From an uncultured Faecalibacterium sp. (GTDB lineage Bacteria > Bacillota > Clostridia > Oscillospirales > Ruminococcaceae): a stretch of DNA of 14,058 nt. The stretch covers positions 1 to 14,058 of the forward strand of contig CAKTEF010000034.1 of assembly GCA_934547065.1 (NCBI GenBank), read 5' to 3'. This document shows positions 8,147-14,058 of this stretch, in pieces. Both the position numbers and the translations under genes were made by a program. Position 1 is the stretch's first letter. Each line of letters opens with the position of its first letter. The notes beneath the pieces are model-generated. The model saw only the letters and a program-made list of their open reading frames with translations. It did not search any database and had not been told where the DNA came from.

Positions 8147-10746
8147 TAATCCGTCTCCCCCTGTAAAAACGTTCGGATCTCCTTTTCCGCCTCCTGCACT
8201 TCTTCGTGGAACATGCGGGCGGAGACGCGGAGGGCACCGTGGCCCAGGATGATGACCTGCTCCATGCCGTCGGAGGTGGCCACGCGGACCCGCCGCCCCT
8301 TGCCGATCTCGTGGGTGACATGCTCAATGAACATGTCCGCCGTTTCGGCTTCCTTGGTATAGACGACATGGATGTTATGATACTGCTCGATGCTGCCGGG
8401 GCTGCCCGGCACCCGGTAGGCATCGAACACCAAAATCAGAACGCATTTTTTGAAGCCCTGATAGTTGCACAGAACGTCCATCAGCCGGTGGCGGGCGGCA
8501 TCCAGGCTCTGCTTGGACAATGCGTTCAGCTCGTCCCAGGCAAAGATGATGTTGTAGCCGTCCACCAGCAGGTATTCCGGCTGGATCTCCCACTGCTCGG
8601 CGTTGAAATCCGGGCGTTCCCTCTTCTGGGTGGGGCGGAACGCCGCCAGCGGGTCACGCTTGATGGGGCCGTAGGTCTGCTCAAAAATTTTCAGCAGCTC
8701 AGCATCCTCTTCCAGCGTGGCGCGGTAGGCCGCCATCCGGCGGGGGCGGGTCTGCACCGTCTCCTCCGGGCGGACCGTTTTGCCCCAGCCGCTGTCCACA
8801 TGCATGTGGCTCCGCACCTGGTCCCAGGGCACCACGAACCCGGCCCCGTGGGAGCAGAACACCGAGTCCGCCGGGTTGTCCAGATCGTGCTCCGGCTCAT
8901 ACCCGATGGCTTCGATCACCTGCCGGGCGTTGTGGCAGGGACGGTAGCCGTCCAGACTCAGGCTCAGGTGTCCCCTGCCCCGCGTATAGCCTACCACCTC
9001 CATGGGGTAGTTCTGCATCGCGGCCGTGGGGGCCGTGCCGGTCAGGATCGCGGTCTGGCCGTCGGAGGAGGTCTGGGGCGGGTCAAAGCCGCCGCCCATG
9101 TTCTGGATGTCGTTCATGGCGCGGCCCACGTTTTCCGCAGGCAGTTCCAGCCGAAACGCATACCACGGCTCCAGCAGCTGGGTCTTGTGGATCTGGTTTG
9201 CCATCATCAGGCCCTGGCGCACGGCGCGGTAGGTGGCCTGGCGGAAATCCCCGCCCTCAGTGTGCTTGAGGTGGGCCCGGCCCGCAATCAGCGTGATCTT
9301 TACATCCGTCAGCGGCGAGCCGGTCAGCACGCCCAGGTGCTGCTTTTCCTCCAGATGGGTCAGCACCAGCCGCTGCCAGTTTTTGTCCAGCACTTCCTCC
9401 CGGCAGTCGGCGGCAAACTGCAGCCCGCTGCCGCGCGGCAGCGGTTCCAGCTTGAGATGCACCTCGGCGTAATGGCGCAGGGGCTCGTAGTGGCCCACGC
9501 CCTCAATGGCTTCCGTGATGGTTTCCTTATATAAAATGCCGCCGGGGCCAAAGCTCACATCCAGGCCGTACCGCTCCGCCAGCAGGCTCTTGAGCACTTC
9601 CAGCTGGATCTCGCCCATCAGGTGGACATGGATCTCGGCCAGCGTCTCGTTCCACACCACATGGAGCTGCGGTTCTTCCTCCTCCATCCGGTGGAGCCTG
9701 CCCAGCGCCGCATGGACATCGGCACCCTCCGGCAGCAGCACCTGATAGCTCAGCACCGGTTCCAACACGGGCAGGTCGCCGTCCTGCTCGGCCCCCAGGC
9801 CCTGGCCGGGACGGGCCTTGGTCAGGCCGGTCACCGCACATACCTGGCCGGGGCCGATGCTCTCAGCCAGCGTATATTTCGCCCCGGAGTACAGCCGCAG
9901 CTGGTTTGCCTTTTCGGCCCAGGGCTCGCCGTCGGTCTCTCCGGTGAGCTGGGCCTTGACTCTGAGTTCTCCGCCGGTCACGCGCAGCCAGGTCAGGCGG
10001 GTGCCCTGCTCGTCCTGACTGACCTTGAACACCCTGGCTCCAAAGGCATCCAGCGCCGGGGCCGCGCGGGTATCGCGTTCCAGGCCGTCCAGCAGCGCAT
10101 CCACGCCGTCCAGCCGGAGCGCCGCACCAAACCAGCACGGGAACACATGCCGCCGGGCAATGGCCGGGACAAGGTCGGCATCGGTCAGGGTGCCGGTGTC
10201 CAGCACCCGCTCCATCAGGCGCTCGTCACACACGGCCAGCGCTTCGTCCCGCTGGGCCCGGTCTGCGCCAAAATCCACAAAGCCTTCGCCCAGGCGGCGG
10301 TTCAGCTGTTCCAGCAGTGCGGCCCGCTCCATGCCGGGCAGGTCCATCTTGTTCACGAACACGAACGTCGGGATGTGGTACCGCCGCAGCAGCCGCCAGA
10401 GCGTCTCGGTGTGGCTCTGCACCCCGTCGGTCCCGCTGATGACCAGCACGGCGTAGTCCAGCACCTGCAGCGTGCGCTCCGTCTCGGTGGAAAAATCCAC
10501 ATGGCCGGGGGTGTCCAGCAGGGTGATCTCCGTGTTTCCCACCGTGAGCAGGGCCTGTTTTGAAAAAATGGTGATGCCGCGTGTCTTTTCCAGCGTATCG
10601 GTGTCCAGGAACGCATCCTTGTGGTCCACCCGGCCCAGCTTGCGGATGGCACCGGCCCGGTAGAGCATCGCCTCCGAAAGAGTGGTCTTGCCCGAGTCCA
10701 CATGCGCCAGAATGCCCACCACCAGATGCTTGCGTGCTGTTTCCAT
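8146..10746 (-). CDS. EF-G/TetM-like ribosomal GTPase fused to a YacP/Rae1-type NYN nuclease domain
   Basis: 866 residues. The N-terminal two-thirds (1 to about 650) is an EF-G/Tet-type translation factor: G1 AHVDSGKTTL (14-23), switch RGIT (56-59), G3 DTPGH (78-82), G4 NKMD (132-135), EF-G domain II from about 235, domains III-V from about 330, including GHYEPLRHYAEVHLKLEP (418-435). The domain IV tip reads AHLKHTEGGDF (491-501), without the Ser-Pro-Val of tetracycline protection proteins. After a linker (about 650-720) comes a complete NYN domain of the YacP type (724-850), with acidic residues Asp729 (DGYN), Asp775 (FDAYRV), Asp804 (EAETADMF) and Asp826 (TSDG). YacP/Rae1 of Bacillus cuts mRNA in the ribosomal A site. 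The fusion suggests a ribosome-acting GTPase that delivers a nuclease; this is inference. TAAGGAGG lies 7 bases before the start, overlapping the upstream gene's stop. Confidence 0.93.
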   Translation of the reverse strand: METARKHLVVGILAHVDSGKTTLSEAMLYRAGAIRKLGRVDHKDAFLDTDTLEKTRGITIFSKQALLTVGNTEITLLDTPGHVDFSTETERTLQVLDYAVLVISGTDGVQSHTETLWRLLRRYHIPTFVFVNKMDLPGMERAALLEQLNRRLGEGFVDFGADRAQRDEALAVCDERLMERVLDTGTLTDADLVPAIARRHVFPCWFGAALRLDGVDALLDGLERDTRAAPALDAFGARVFKVSQDEQGTRLTWLRVTGGELRVKAQLTGETDGEPWAEKANQLRLYSGAKYTLAESIGPGQVCAVTGLTKARPGQGLGAEQDGDLPVLEPVLSYQVLLPEGADVHAALGRLHRMEEEEPQLHVVWNETLAEIHVHLMGEIQLEVLKSLLAERYGLDVSFGPGGILYKETITEAIEGVGHYEPLRHYAEVHLKLEPLPRGSGLQFAADCREEVLDKNWQRLVLTHLEEKQHLGVLTGSPLTDVKITLIAGRAHLKHTEGGDFRQATYRAVRQGLMMANQIHKTQLLEPWYAFRLELPAENVGRAMNDIQNMGGGFDPPQTSSDGQTAILTGTAPTAAMQNYPMEVVGYTRGRGHLSLSLDGYRPCHNARQVIEAIGYEPEHDLDNPADSVFCSHGAGFVVPWDQVRSHMHVDSGWGKTVRPEETVQTRPRRMAAYRATLEEDAELLKIFEQTYGPIKRDPLAAFRPTQKRERPDFNAEQWEIQPEYLLVDGYNIIFAWDELNALSKQSLDAARHRLMDVLCNYQGFKKCVLILVFDAYRVPGSPGSIEQYHNIHVVYTKEAETADMFIEHVTHEIGKGRRVRVATSDGMEQVIILGHGALRVSARMFHEEVQEAEKEIRTFLQGETD

Positions 10747-10758
10747 CTTCCGGCCTCC

Positions 10759-11178
10759 TTACAACAGGCCGGCCAGCAGGGCCGCTGCCACCAGCGGCAG
10801 GCCCAGCACCAGGTTCGACAGCATGCTGCAATAGATGCGCTCCTCCGGCTCCAGCTCCTCGAACGAAACGATTTTTTCGTCGGCATAGTCGATGATGGAG
10901 CGGGTGGCGTGGAACGTTTTCTTTTTGCCCTGGCCCTTGAACTGCTCCAGCAGGTGGTGGATGGTCACGCCGTCCAGCCGCAGATAATCCACCCAGGCAA
11001 AGATCAGCAGCACGATCCCGCACAAAAAGCCCGGAGCCTCCCACATGGTAAAGGTGTGATCGCTGAGGTAACGGTCCCACAGCAGCATCAGCACCGCTAC
11101 AATGGAGACACGGGTAACGGTCTTATATAAAATAGGATGGAACATGTAGCGCTTGTACATGTTTTTCAGCTTTTTCAT
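10759..11178 (-). CDS. Small membrane protein, three predicted helices, unknown function
   Basis: 139 residues, not recognised. A basic N-terminus (KKLKNMYKRY) is followed by hydrophobic segments at about 24-38, 48-66 and 121-139, the last ending exactly at the C-terminus. Between the second and third lies a charged, probably cytoplasmic stretch (67-118) with QFKGQGKKKTFHATR and EELEPEERI. The ATG at 11178 is chosen over one eight codons upstream because AAAGGAG precedes it at good spacing and a basic start suits a membrane protein. Its stop codon TAA is part of the TAAGGAGG ribosome site of the GTPase-NYN gene 12 bases downstream, so the two are almost certainly cotranscribed and may be translationally coupled. 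A role in placing or controlling the GTPase is possible but unproven. Confidence 0.72.
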   Translation of the reverse strand: MKKLKNMYKRYMFHPILYKTVTRVSIVAVLMLLWDRYLSDHTFTMWEAPGFLCGIVLLIFAWVDYLRLDGVTIHHLLEQFKGQGKKKTFHATRSIIDYADEKIVSFEELEPEERIYCSMLSNLVLGLPLVAAALLAGLL

Positions 11179-11216
11179 GGCGGAAGCTCCTTTTGCAATC
11201 AAGCAGTATTCATTTT

Positions 11217-11245
11217 ATTGTAGCATGTTTTTATGAAAAAAGATA
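11217..11245 (-). promoter_or_regulatory. Candidate promoter of the membrane protein/GTPase-NYN operon
   Basis: On the minus strand a -10 TACAAT (+ strand ATTGTA, 11217-11222) with only a weak -35 (TATCTT, + strand 11240-11245) at 17 bases. The start would fall near 11210, about 30 bases before the gene. Confidence 0.4.
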
Positions 11246-11268
11246 GTAGCCCGCACAGCCGGATTGTT

Positions 11269-11445
11269 TTCCGCGTGGGCTTTGAGTGGGTCATGAACGC
11301 CTACAAGAACGAGGCCAACAACACCTTCAATTACGACAAGCGCAGCACGGACGGCACCCCCGATGAGAACTGGAACAAGGCCATCGCCAACAAGGCATTC
11401 CGCCAGTGCTTCTCCAAGGGCCTGGAACTGTCCAAGTTTTACGCC
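11269..11445 (+). pseudogene. Relic of a peptide ABC transporter substrate-binding protein gene with internal deletion
   Basis: The frame reads FRVGFEWVMNAYKNEANNT and then directly FNYDKRSTDGTPDENWNKA onward to KFYA. The first 19 residues match residues 147-165 of the intact binding protein at 12515 (14 identical) and the next 40 match residues 352-391 (30 identical). The 186 residues between are missing, an in-frame loss of 558 bases. Similarity stops on both sides: no signal peptide, no lipobox, and no ribosome site before the ATG at 11233 (open to TGA at 11470-11472). The divergence shows it came from a paralogue rather than a recent copy. It is probably not functional. Confidence 0.7.
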
Positions 11446-11468
11446 CACTCCATTTTTATTATGACCTA

Positions 11469-11496
11469 TTGAATTTTGGGCAAATCGTGCTATACT
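11469..11496 (+). promoter_or_regulatory. Promoter of the toxin-antitoxin operon
   Basis: TTGAAT (11469-11474), a 16-base spacer and TATACT (11491-11496), followed by the AT-rich TATATA and the AAAGGAG ribosome site of the antitoxin. The antitoxin-toxin complex usually represses such promoters; no clear palindromic operator was seen. Confidence 0.6.
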
Positions 11497-11517
11497 ATAT
11501 ATAAAGGAGTGAGCAGC

Positions 11518-11784
11518 ATGGCAAAAGTATCTACCAGCATTTCTCTGGATTACGATGTCAAGCGCCAGGCGCAGGAGCTTTTTTCTGACTTGGGGCTCGA
11601 CCTTTCCACAGCGATCAACATTTTTTTGAAGCAGTCCATCCGGGACGACGGCTTTCCCTTTGCGATCCGCCGCGAAACACCCAACGCTGTGACGCAGGCT
11701 GCCATTGACGCTGCCCTCAAGGATGAGGACCTGCATGGCCCCTATGACAGTGTTGCCGACCTGATGGAGGCCCTCAGTGCTTAA
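11518..11784 (+). CDS. dinJ: RelB/DinJ-family antitoxin
   Basis: 88 residues. The N-terminal part (MAKVSTSISLDYDVKRQAQ) has the ribbon-helix-helix pattern of RelB/DinJ antitoxins, with LGLDLSTAINIFLKQSI (about 24-40) as the DNA-binding dimer helices; the C-terminal half (about 50-88) would wrap and inhibit the toxin. Family members bind their own promoter and repress it. The ATG at 11518 is preferred over one 14 codons upstream because AAAGGAG lies eight bases before it and the family N-terminus starts there. The gene overlaps the toxin start by 8 bases. Confidence 0.9.
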   Translation: MAKVSTSISLDYDVKRQAQELFSDLGLDLSTAINIFLKQSIRDDGFPFAIRRETPNAVTQAAIDAALKDEDLHGPYDSVADLMEALSA

Positions 11785-12055
11785 ACCGGAATTCACCAGC
11801 CAGTTCAAAAAGGATTATAAGCTTGCAGTCAAACGCGGCTGTGACCCCAAAAAGTTCGAGGCCGTGGTCACACTGCTCTGCGCAGAGCAGCCCCTGCCGG
11901 AAAAGTACCGTGACCACGCCCTGACCGCTTCCCGTAACGATCAAGGTGTGCGGGAATGCCATATCCAGCCGGACTGGCTTCTGGTCTATCAGGTAGTGCA
12001 GGAAACACTGATCCTTAAACTGATCCGTACCGGGACCCATAGTGACCTGTTTTAA
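11777..12055 (+). CDS. yafQ: YafQ-family toxin (mRNA interferase)
   Basis: 92 residues, the usual size for the RelE/YafQ fold. YafQ cuts mRNA in the ribosomal A site. The residues known to matter in E. coli YafQ have counterparts: His47 (DHALT), His62 and Asp66 (ECHIQPDW), His88 (TGTHSDLF) and the terminal Phe92, so the toxin looks intact. Translation starts at GTG (11777), 8 bases inside the end of the antitoxin gene, with GGAGG (11766-11770) as ribosome site within the antitoxin frame; this enforces coupled, lower-level synthesis. A terminator follows directly. Together with dinJ it forms a self-contained module between a decayed and an intact peptide-binding protein gene. Confidence 0.92.
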   Translation: MLKPEFTSQFKKDYKLAVKRGCDPKKFEAVVTLLCAEQPLPEKYRDHALTASRNDQGVRECHIQPDWLLVYQVVQETLILKLIRTGTHSDLF

Positions 12056-12069
12056 TTTTTTGTTTTTTC

Positions 12070-12112
12070 AACAGCGGGCGCGATCTGCAAAGCGGATCGC
12101 ACCCGCTGTTTT
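12070..12112 (+). terminator. Terminator of the toxin-antitoxin operon
   Basis: AACAGCGGGCGCGATC (12070-12085) pairs with GATCGCACCCGCTGTT (12095-12110), 15 of 16 positions, with a 9-base loop. A short TTTT ends the right arm. It starts 15 bases after the toxin stop codon. Confidence 0.75.
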
Positions 12113-12142
12113 AGAATATAAAGCAGCCAGCAAAGCAAGGCG

Positions 12143-12208
12143 GCCGACAGGTGTTCTCTTGACAAGAACAATTTCAGTTGTTTTGTCTGCGGCTTTTGTT
12201 GTTAATTT
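12143..12208 (+). other. Second hairpin with T-rich tail, in the 460-base gap before the binding-protein gene
   Basis: GACAAGAACAA (12161-12171) pairs with TTGTTTTGTC (12178-12187), ten pairs with one bulged G and a 6-base loop; outer GCCG/CGGC can close it. TTTTGTTGTTAATTTT follows, so it may be a backup terminator. The rest of the stretch from 12113 to 12282 is AT-rich and shows no gene. Confidence 0.35.
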
Positions 12209-12282
12209 TCCTGCACTCTTTACTGTGCAAAAGCGAATAAATTTCATCTTTTCTTCCGACAGTTCTTTCTTTTTTGAAGTTC

Positions 12283-12309
12283 AAGCTGTCTGTCCTCCAT
12301 TGACAGCTT
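12283..12309 (+). promoter_or_regulatory. Candidate operator overlapping the -35 of the binding-protein promoter
   Basis: A perfect 8-bp inverted repeat, AAGCTGTC (12283-12290), 11 bases, GACAGCTT (12302-12309). The right arm covers the -35 hexamer (12300-12305), so a bound dimeric protein would block RNA polymerase. No candidate regulator is visible in the window. Confidence 0.4.
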
Positions 12310-12328
12310 ACTCATTTAATGATATAAT
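12300..12328 (+). promoter_or_regulatory. Consensus promoter of the peptide-binding protein gene
   Basis: TTGACA (12300-12305), 17 bases, TATAAT (12323-12328): both hexamers are perfect sigma-70 consensus. Transcription should begin near 12335, giving a leader of about 180 bases before the gene. Confidence 0.88.
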
Positions 12329-12363
12329 ACGGAGCGTGTTAAGGTTTTGCGGGAGGAGCACAG

Positions 12364-12501
12364 ATGCAGACAGAGGGGTCTGTTTCTGCGCTTTTTTGTA
12401 TTCCCCAGCAATACAGGGGAGGATCAAAGCTTTCCGCGAAGGAGTGGGAAAAGCAGTACACCGTGTACTGCACCATGGACCGTAGCACGGAAACTATTTA
12501 G
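12364..12501 (+). CDS. Possible 45-residue upstream ORF (leader peptide) of the binding-protein gene
   Basis: The ORF begins ATG at 12364 with GGAGG seven bases upstream (12352-12356) and lies wholly on the transcript from the consensus promoter. It encodes MQTEGSVSALFCIPQ and onward to MDRSTETI and ends in TAG (12499-12501), whose last two bases begin the GGAGGA ribosome site of the next gene. I recognise no family. Codons such as AGG, GGA and TCA are unlike the strongly biased codons of the gene behind it. The last base of its ATG is the first base of a terminator hairpin, which suggests a regulatory role for its translation. It could also be a chance frame in a structured leader. Confidence 0.42.
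   Translation: MQTEGSVSALFCIPQQYRGGSKLSAKEWEKQYTVYCTMDRSTETI
12366..12397 (+). terminator. Intrinsic terminator (attenuator) in the binding-protein leader
   Basis: GCAGACAGA (12366-12374) pairs with TCTG (12379-12382) and TCTGC (12385-12389), nine pairs with a two-base TT bulge and a GGGG loop, followed after GC by TTTTTT (12392-12397). It lies only about 30 bases from the predicted transcription start and starts at the G of the upstream ORF's ATG. Confidence 0.65.
12429..12490 (+). other. Additional leader hairpins before the binding-protein gene
   Basis: GCTTTCC (12429-12435) can pair with GGGAAAAGC (12446-12454). GCAGTACA (12453-12460) and TGTACTGC (12464-12471) form an 8-bp hairpin with a 3-base loop. 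CCGT (12480-12483) pairs with ACGG (12487-12490). The first two share bases 12453-12454 and are mutually exclusive. No known riboswitch was recognised. Confidence 0.4.
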
Positions 12502-12514
12502 GGAGGATACTACA

Positions 12515-14058
12515 ATGAACATCAATCACGAGTCTCATGCAATCAGCCGCCGCAGCTTTCTGAAAGCTTCCGGTGTCGTTGGTGCCGCCGGCATCCTGGC
12601 AGCCTGCGGCGGCAGCTCCAACAGCGGCTCTACTGCTGCTTCCTCCGGCGCTACCAGCGCTCCCAACACCACCGGCGCTACCCCGCTGAAGGAGTTCATC
12701 TCCTGGGAGAGCACCAACCGTGAGCTGGAAAGCTGGAACATGCTGTACAGCCAGATGGCTTCCGACATGAACGTCGTCACCAACCTGTGGGAAGGCCTGC
12801 TGAGCTTTGACTGCTACGGCAAGGCCGTTCCTTCCGTGGCCAAGGAGTGGAGCCACAATGAGGACTCCTCCGTTTGGACCTTCAACCTGCGCGACGATGT
12901 GGACTGGGTGGATGTCAACGGCGAGGTCAAGGCTCACCTGACTTCCAAGGACTTCCTCGTGGGTCTGGAGTGGGTGCTGAACGCAGCCAAGAACCAGGCC
13001 AACAACACCTCCATGCCCAGCGAGACTCTGGTAGGCGCTGCTGACTACTACCAGAAGACCAGCGACATGGGCGACGCTGCTGCCGACCTGACCTACGAAG
13101 ATATGCTGGCCGCCGGTGTGGGCGTTGAGGCTACCGATGATTACACTCTGGTCTTCACCTGCAAGGATCCCTGCCCGTACTTCGATACCGTGGCTGCTTA
13201 CACCAGCTTCTATCCCGTCTCTGAGGATCTGATCACCGAGCTGGGCGTTGAGGGCTTCCGCGCCTGCGACTACACCAACATGTGGTACAATGGTCCGTAT
13301 GTGGTGGAGGAGTTCATCAGCCAGAACACCAAGAGCTACATCCCCAACCCCAACTACTATGGTGCAGACGATGTGTCCCGCTTCGACCGCTTCACCGTTA
13401 CCATGATCAGCGACGGCACCGTTACCTTCCAGCTGTACCAGAACCGTGAGCTGGACGAGATGGATGTGGGCGAGAGCACCCTGACCACTATCCAGGCCGA
13501 TCCTTCCAGCGAGTACAACGATCAGCTGTGCGAGAAGCGCCCCAAGAAGTACAGCTATCAGATGCACTTCAACTACCAGAAGAACAACGAGGACGGCACC
13601 CCCGATGACAACTGGAACAAGGCGATTGCCAACACCGCTTTCCGTCAGTGCTTCTACAAGGGCCTTGAGCTGACCAACTGGTATGCACGTACCAACAAGA
13701 TCAACCCCCTGAAGTGCGAGAACGACTTCTACACCATGCCCGGTGTCTGCTACAACACCAAGGGTGAGGAGTACACCACTCTGGTCGCCAAGGAGATGGG
13801 TCTGGACGGCGAGGCTTACGATGGCAAGACCATGAAGCGTCTGCGCGCCAACAACGGCGACATCGCTGACCTGAAGAAGCAGGCAATGGACGAGCTGAGC
13901 GCCGTTGGCGTTACTTTCCCTGTCCACGCTGCTTACTACATCATCGCCGGCAACTCCACCGCTCTGGACAGCGCAACCGTCCTGAAGCAGTGCTTCACCG
14001 ACAGCTTCGGCGATGACTTCATCGTGCTGGACATCAAGACCTACGTCTCCTCCATCAC
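12515..14058 (+). CDS. Peptide ABC transporter substrate-binding lipoprotein (SBP family 5), Tat-type signal, partial
   Basis: The first 514 residues; the gene runs off the right edge. Family 5 (OppA/DppA-like) proteins capture peptides or similar solutes outside the membrane and pass them to an ABC permease. The signal peptide has a twin-arginine motif SRRSFLK (11-17), a hydrophobic stretch, and a lipobox LAAC with the lipidated Cys31, then a Ser/Gly/Ala-rich linker (32-57). The mature part shows family features: LWEGLLSFD (91-99), VPSVAKEW (105-112), FNLRDDVDW (123-131), GPYVVEEF (260-267). A strong GGGAGGA ribosome site precedes the ATG. Codon use is very biased (AAC, ACC, TCC, AAG), as in highly expressed genes. 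The permease genes are probably downstream. Confidence 0.92.
   Translation, partial: MNINHESHAISRRSFLKASGVVGAAGILAACGGSSNSGSTAASSGATSAPNTTGATPLKEFISWESTNRELESWNMLYSQMASDMNVVTNLWEGLLSFDCYGKAVPSVAKEWSHNEDSSVWTFNLRDDVDWVDVNGEVKAHLTSKDFLVGLEWVLNAAKNQANNTSMPSETLVGAADYYQKTSDMGDAAADLTYEDMLAAGVGVEATDDYTLVFTCKDPCPYFDTVAAYTSFYPVSEDLITELGVEGFRACDYTNMWYNGPYVVEEFISQNTKSYIPNPNYYGADDVSRFDRFTVTMISDGTVTFQLYQNRELDEMDVGESTLTTIQADPSSEYNDQLCEKRPKKYSYQMHFNYQKNNEDGTPDDNWNKAIANTAFRQCFYKGLELTNWYARTNKINPLKCENDFYTMPGVCYNTKGEEYTTLVAKEMGLDGEAYDGKTMKRLRANNGDIADLKKQAMDELSAVGVTFPVHAAYYIIAGNSTALDSATVLKQCFTDSFGDDFIVLDIKTYVSSI

Noticed and set aside
12359..12368. ACAGAT hexaloop (A1, G4) in the binding-protein leader as an ANTAR site
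   Set aside because: The loop fits but the stem has only two base pairs and no second hairpin is adjacent.
12042..12485. 147-codon frame between the toxin and the binding protein
   Set aside because: It crosses a terminator, an operator-like dyad and a consensus promoter, and has no ribosome site.
12494..13927. 477-codon minus-strand frame opposite the peptide-binding protein
   Set aside because: Low-complexity Val/Leu/His-rich translation with no family; a shadow of the opposite strand's biased codons.

Overview
The window is about 60% G+C and carries a Gram-positive gut-Firmicute gene set: type III and type I glutamine synthetases, an ANTAR regulator beside glnA, an EF-G/TetM-like GTPase fused to a YacP-type NYN nuclease, and a peptide-binding lipoprotein. 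Together with an intergenic palindromic repeat of a kind I recall from Faecalibacterium and relatives, this suggests an Oscillospiraceae/Ruminococcaceae member (Faecalibacterium, Gemmiger or Subdoligranulum group). That placement is inference; there is no rRNA or marker alignment here.

Region 1 (1-4390, + strand) is about glutamine and nitrogen. It holds the 3' end of a type III glutamine synthetase, a terminator, glnA (type I synthetase), an ANTAR-type antiterminator regulator whose receiver has Asn where the phospho-acceptor Asp should be, and pyrG (CTP synthase, a glutamine consumer) behind its own promoter. It ends in an 18-bp perfect bidirectional terminator shared with the convergent genes.

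Region 2 (4400-11178, - strand) reads from right to left: a small three-helix membrane protein, the 866-aa GTPase-NYN fusion, a 133-bp palindromic repeat that fills the gap up to the next gene's ribosome site, NAD(P)H-hydrate dehydratase (nnrD), a hairpin terminator apparently containing the next promoter, a sirtuin, a 2-hydroxyacid dehydrogenase and an aldose-1-epimerase-like protein. Several of these use, repair or consume nicotinamide cofactors.

Region 3 (11200-14058, + strand) is accessory. It has a relic of a peptide-binding protein gene with an in-frame internal deletion, a DinJ/YafQ-type toxin-antitoxin pair with its own promoter and terminator, and an intact Tat-type peptide-binding lipoprotein gene that runs off the window. 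The last gene is preceded by a consensus promoter, a possible operator, and a 45-codon upstream ORF whose start codon abuts an intrinsic terminator, which looks like an attenuator controlled by translation initiation.

The strongest candidates for undescribed biology are the GTPase-NYN fusion with its coupled membrane partner, the upstream-ORF attenuator before the peptide-binding protein, and the promoter-within-terminator arrangement before the sirtuin.
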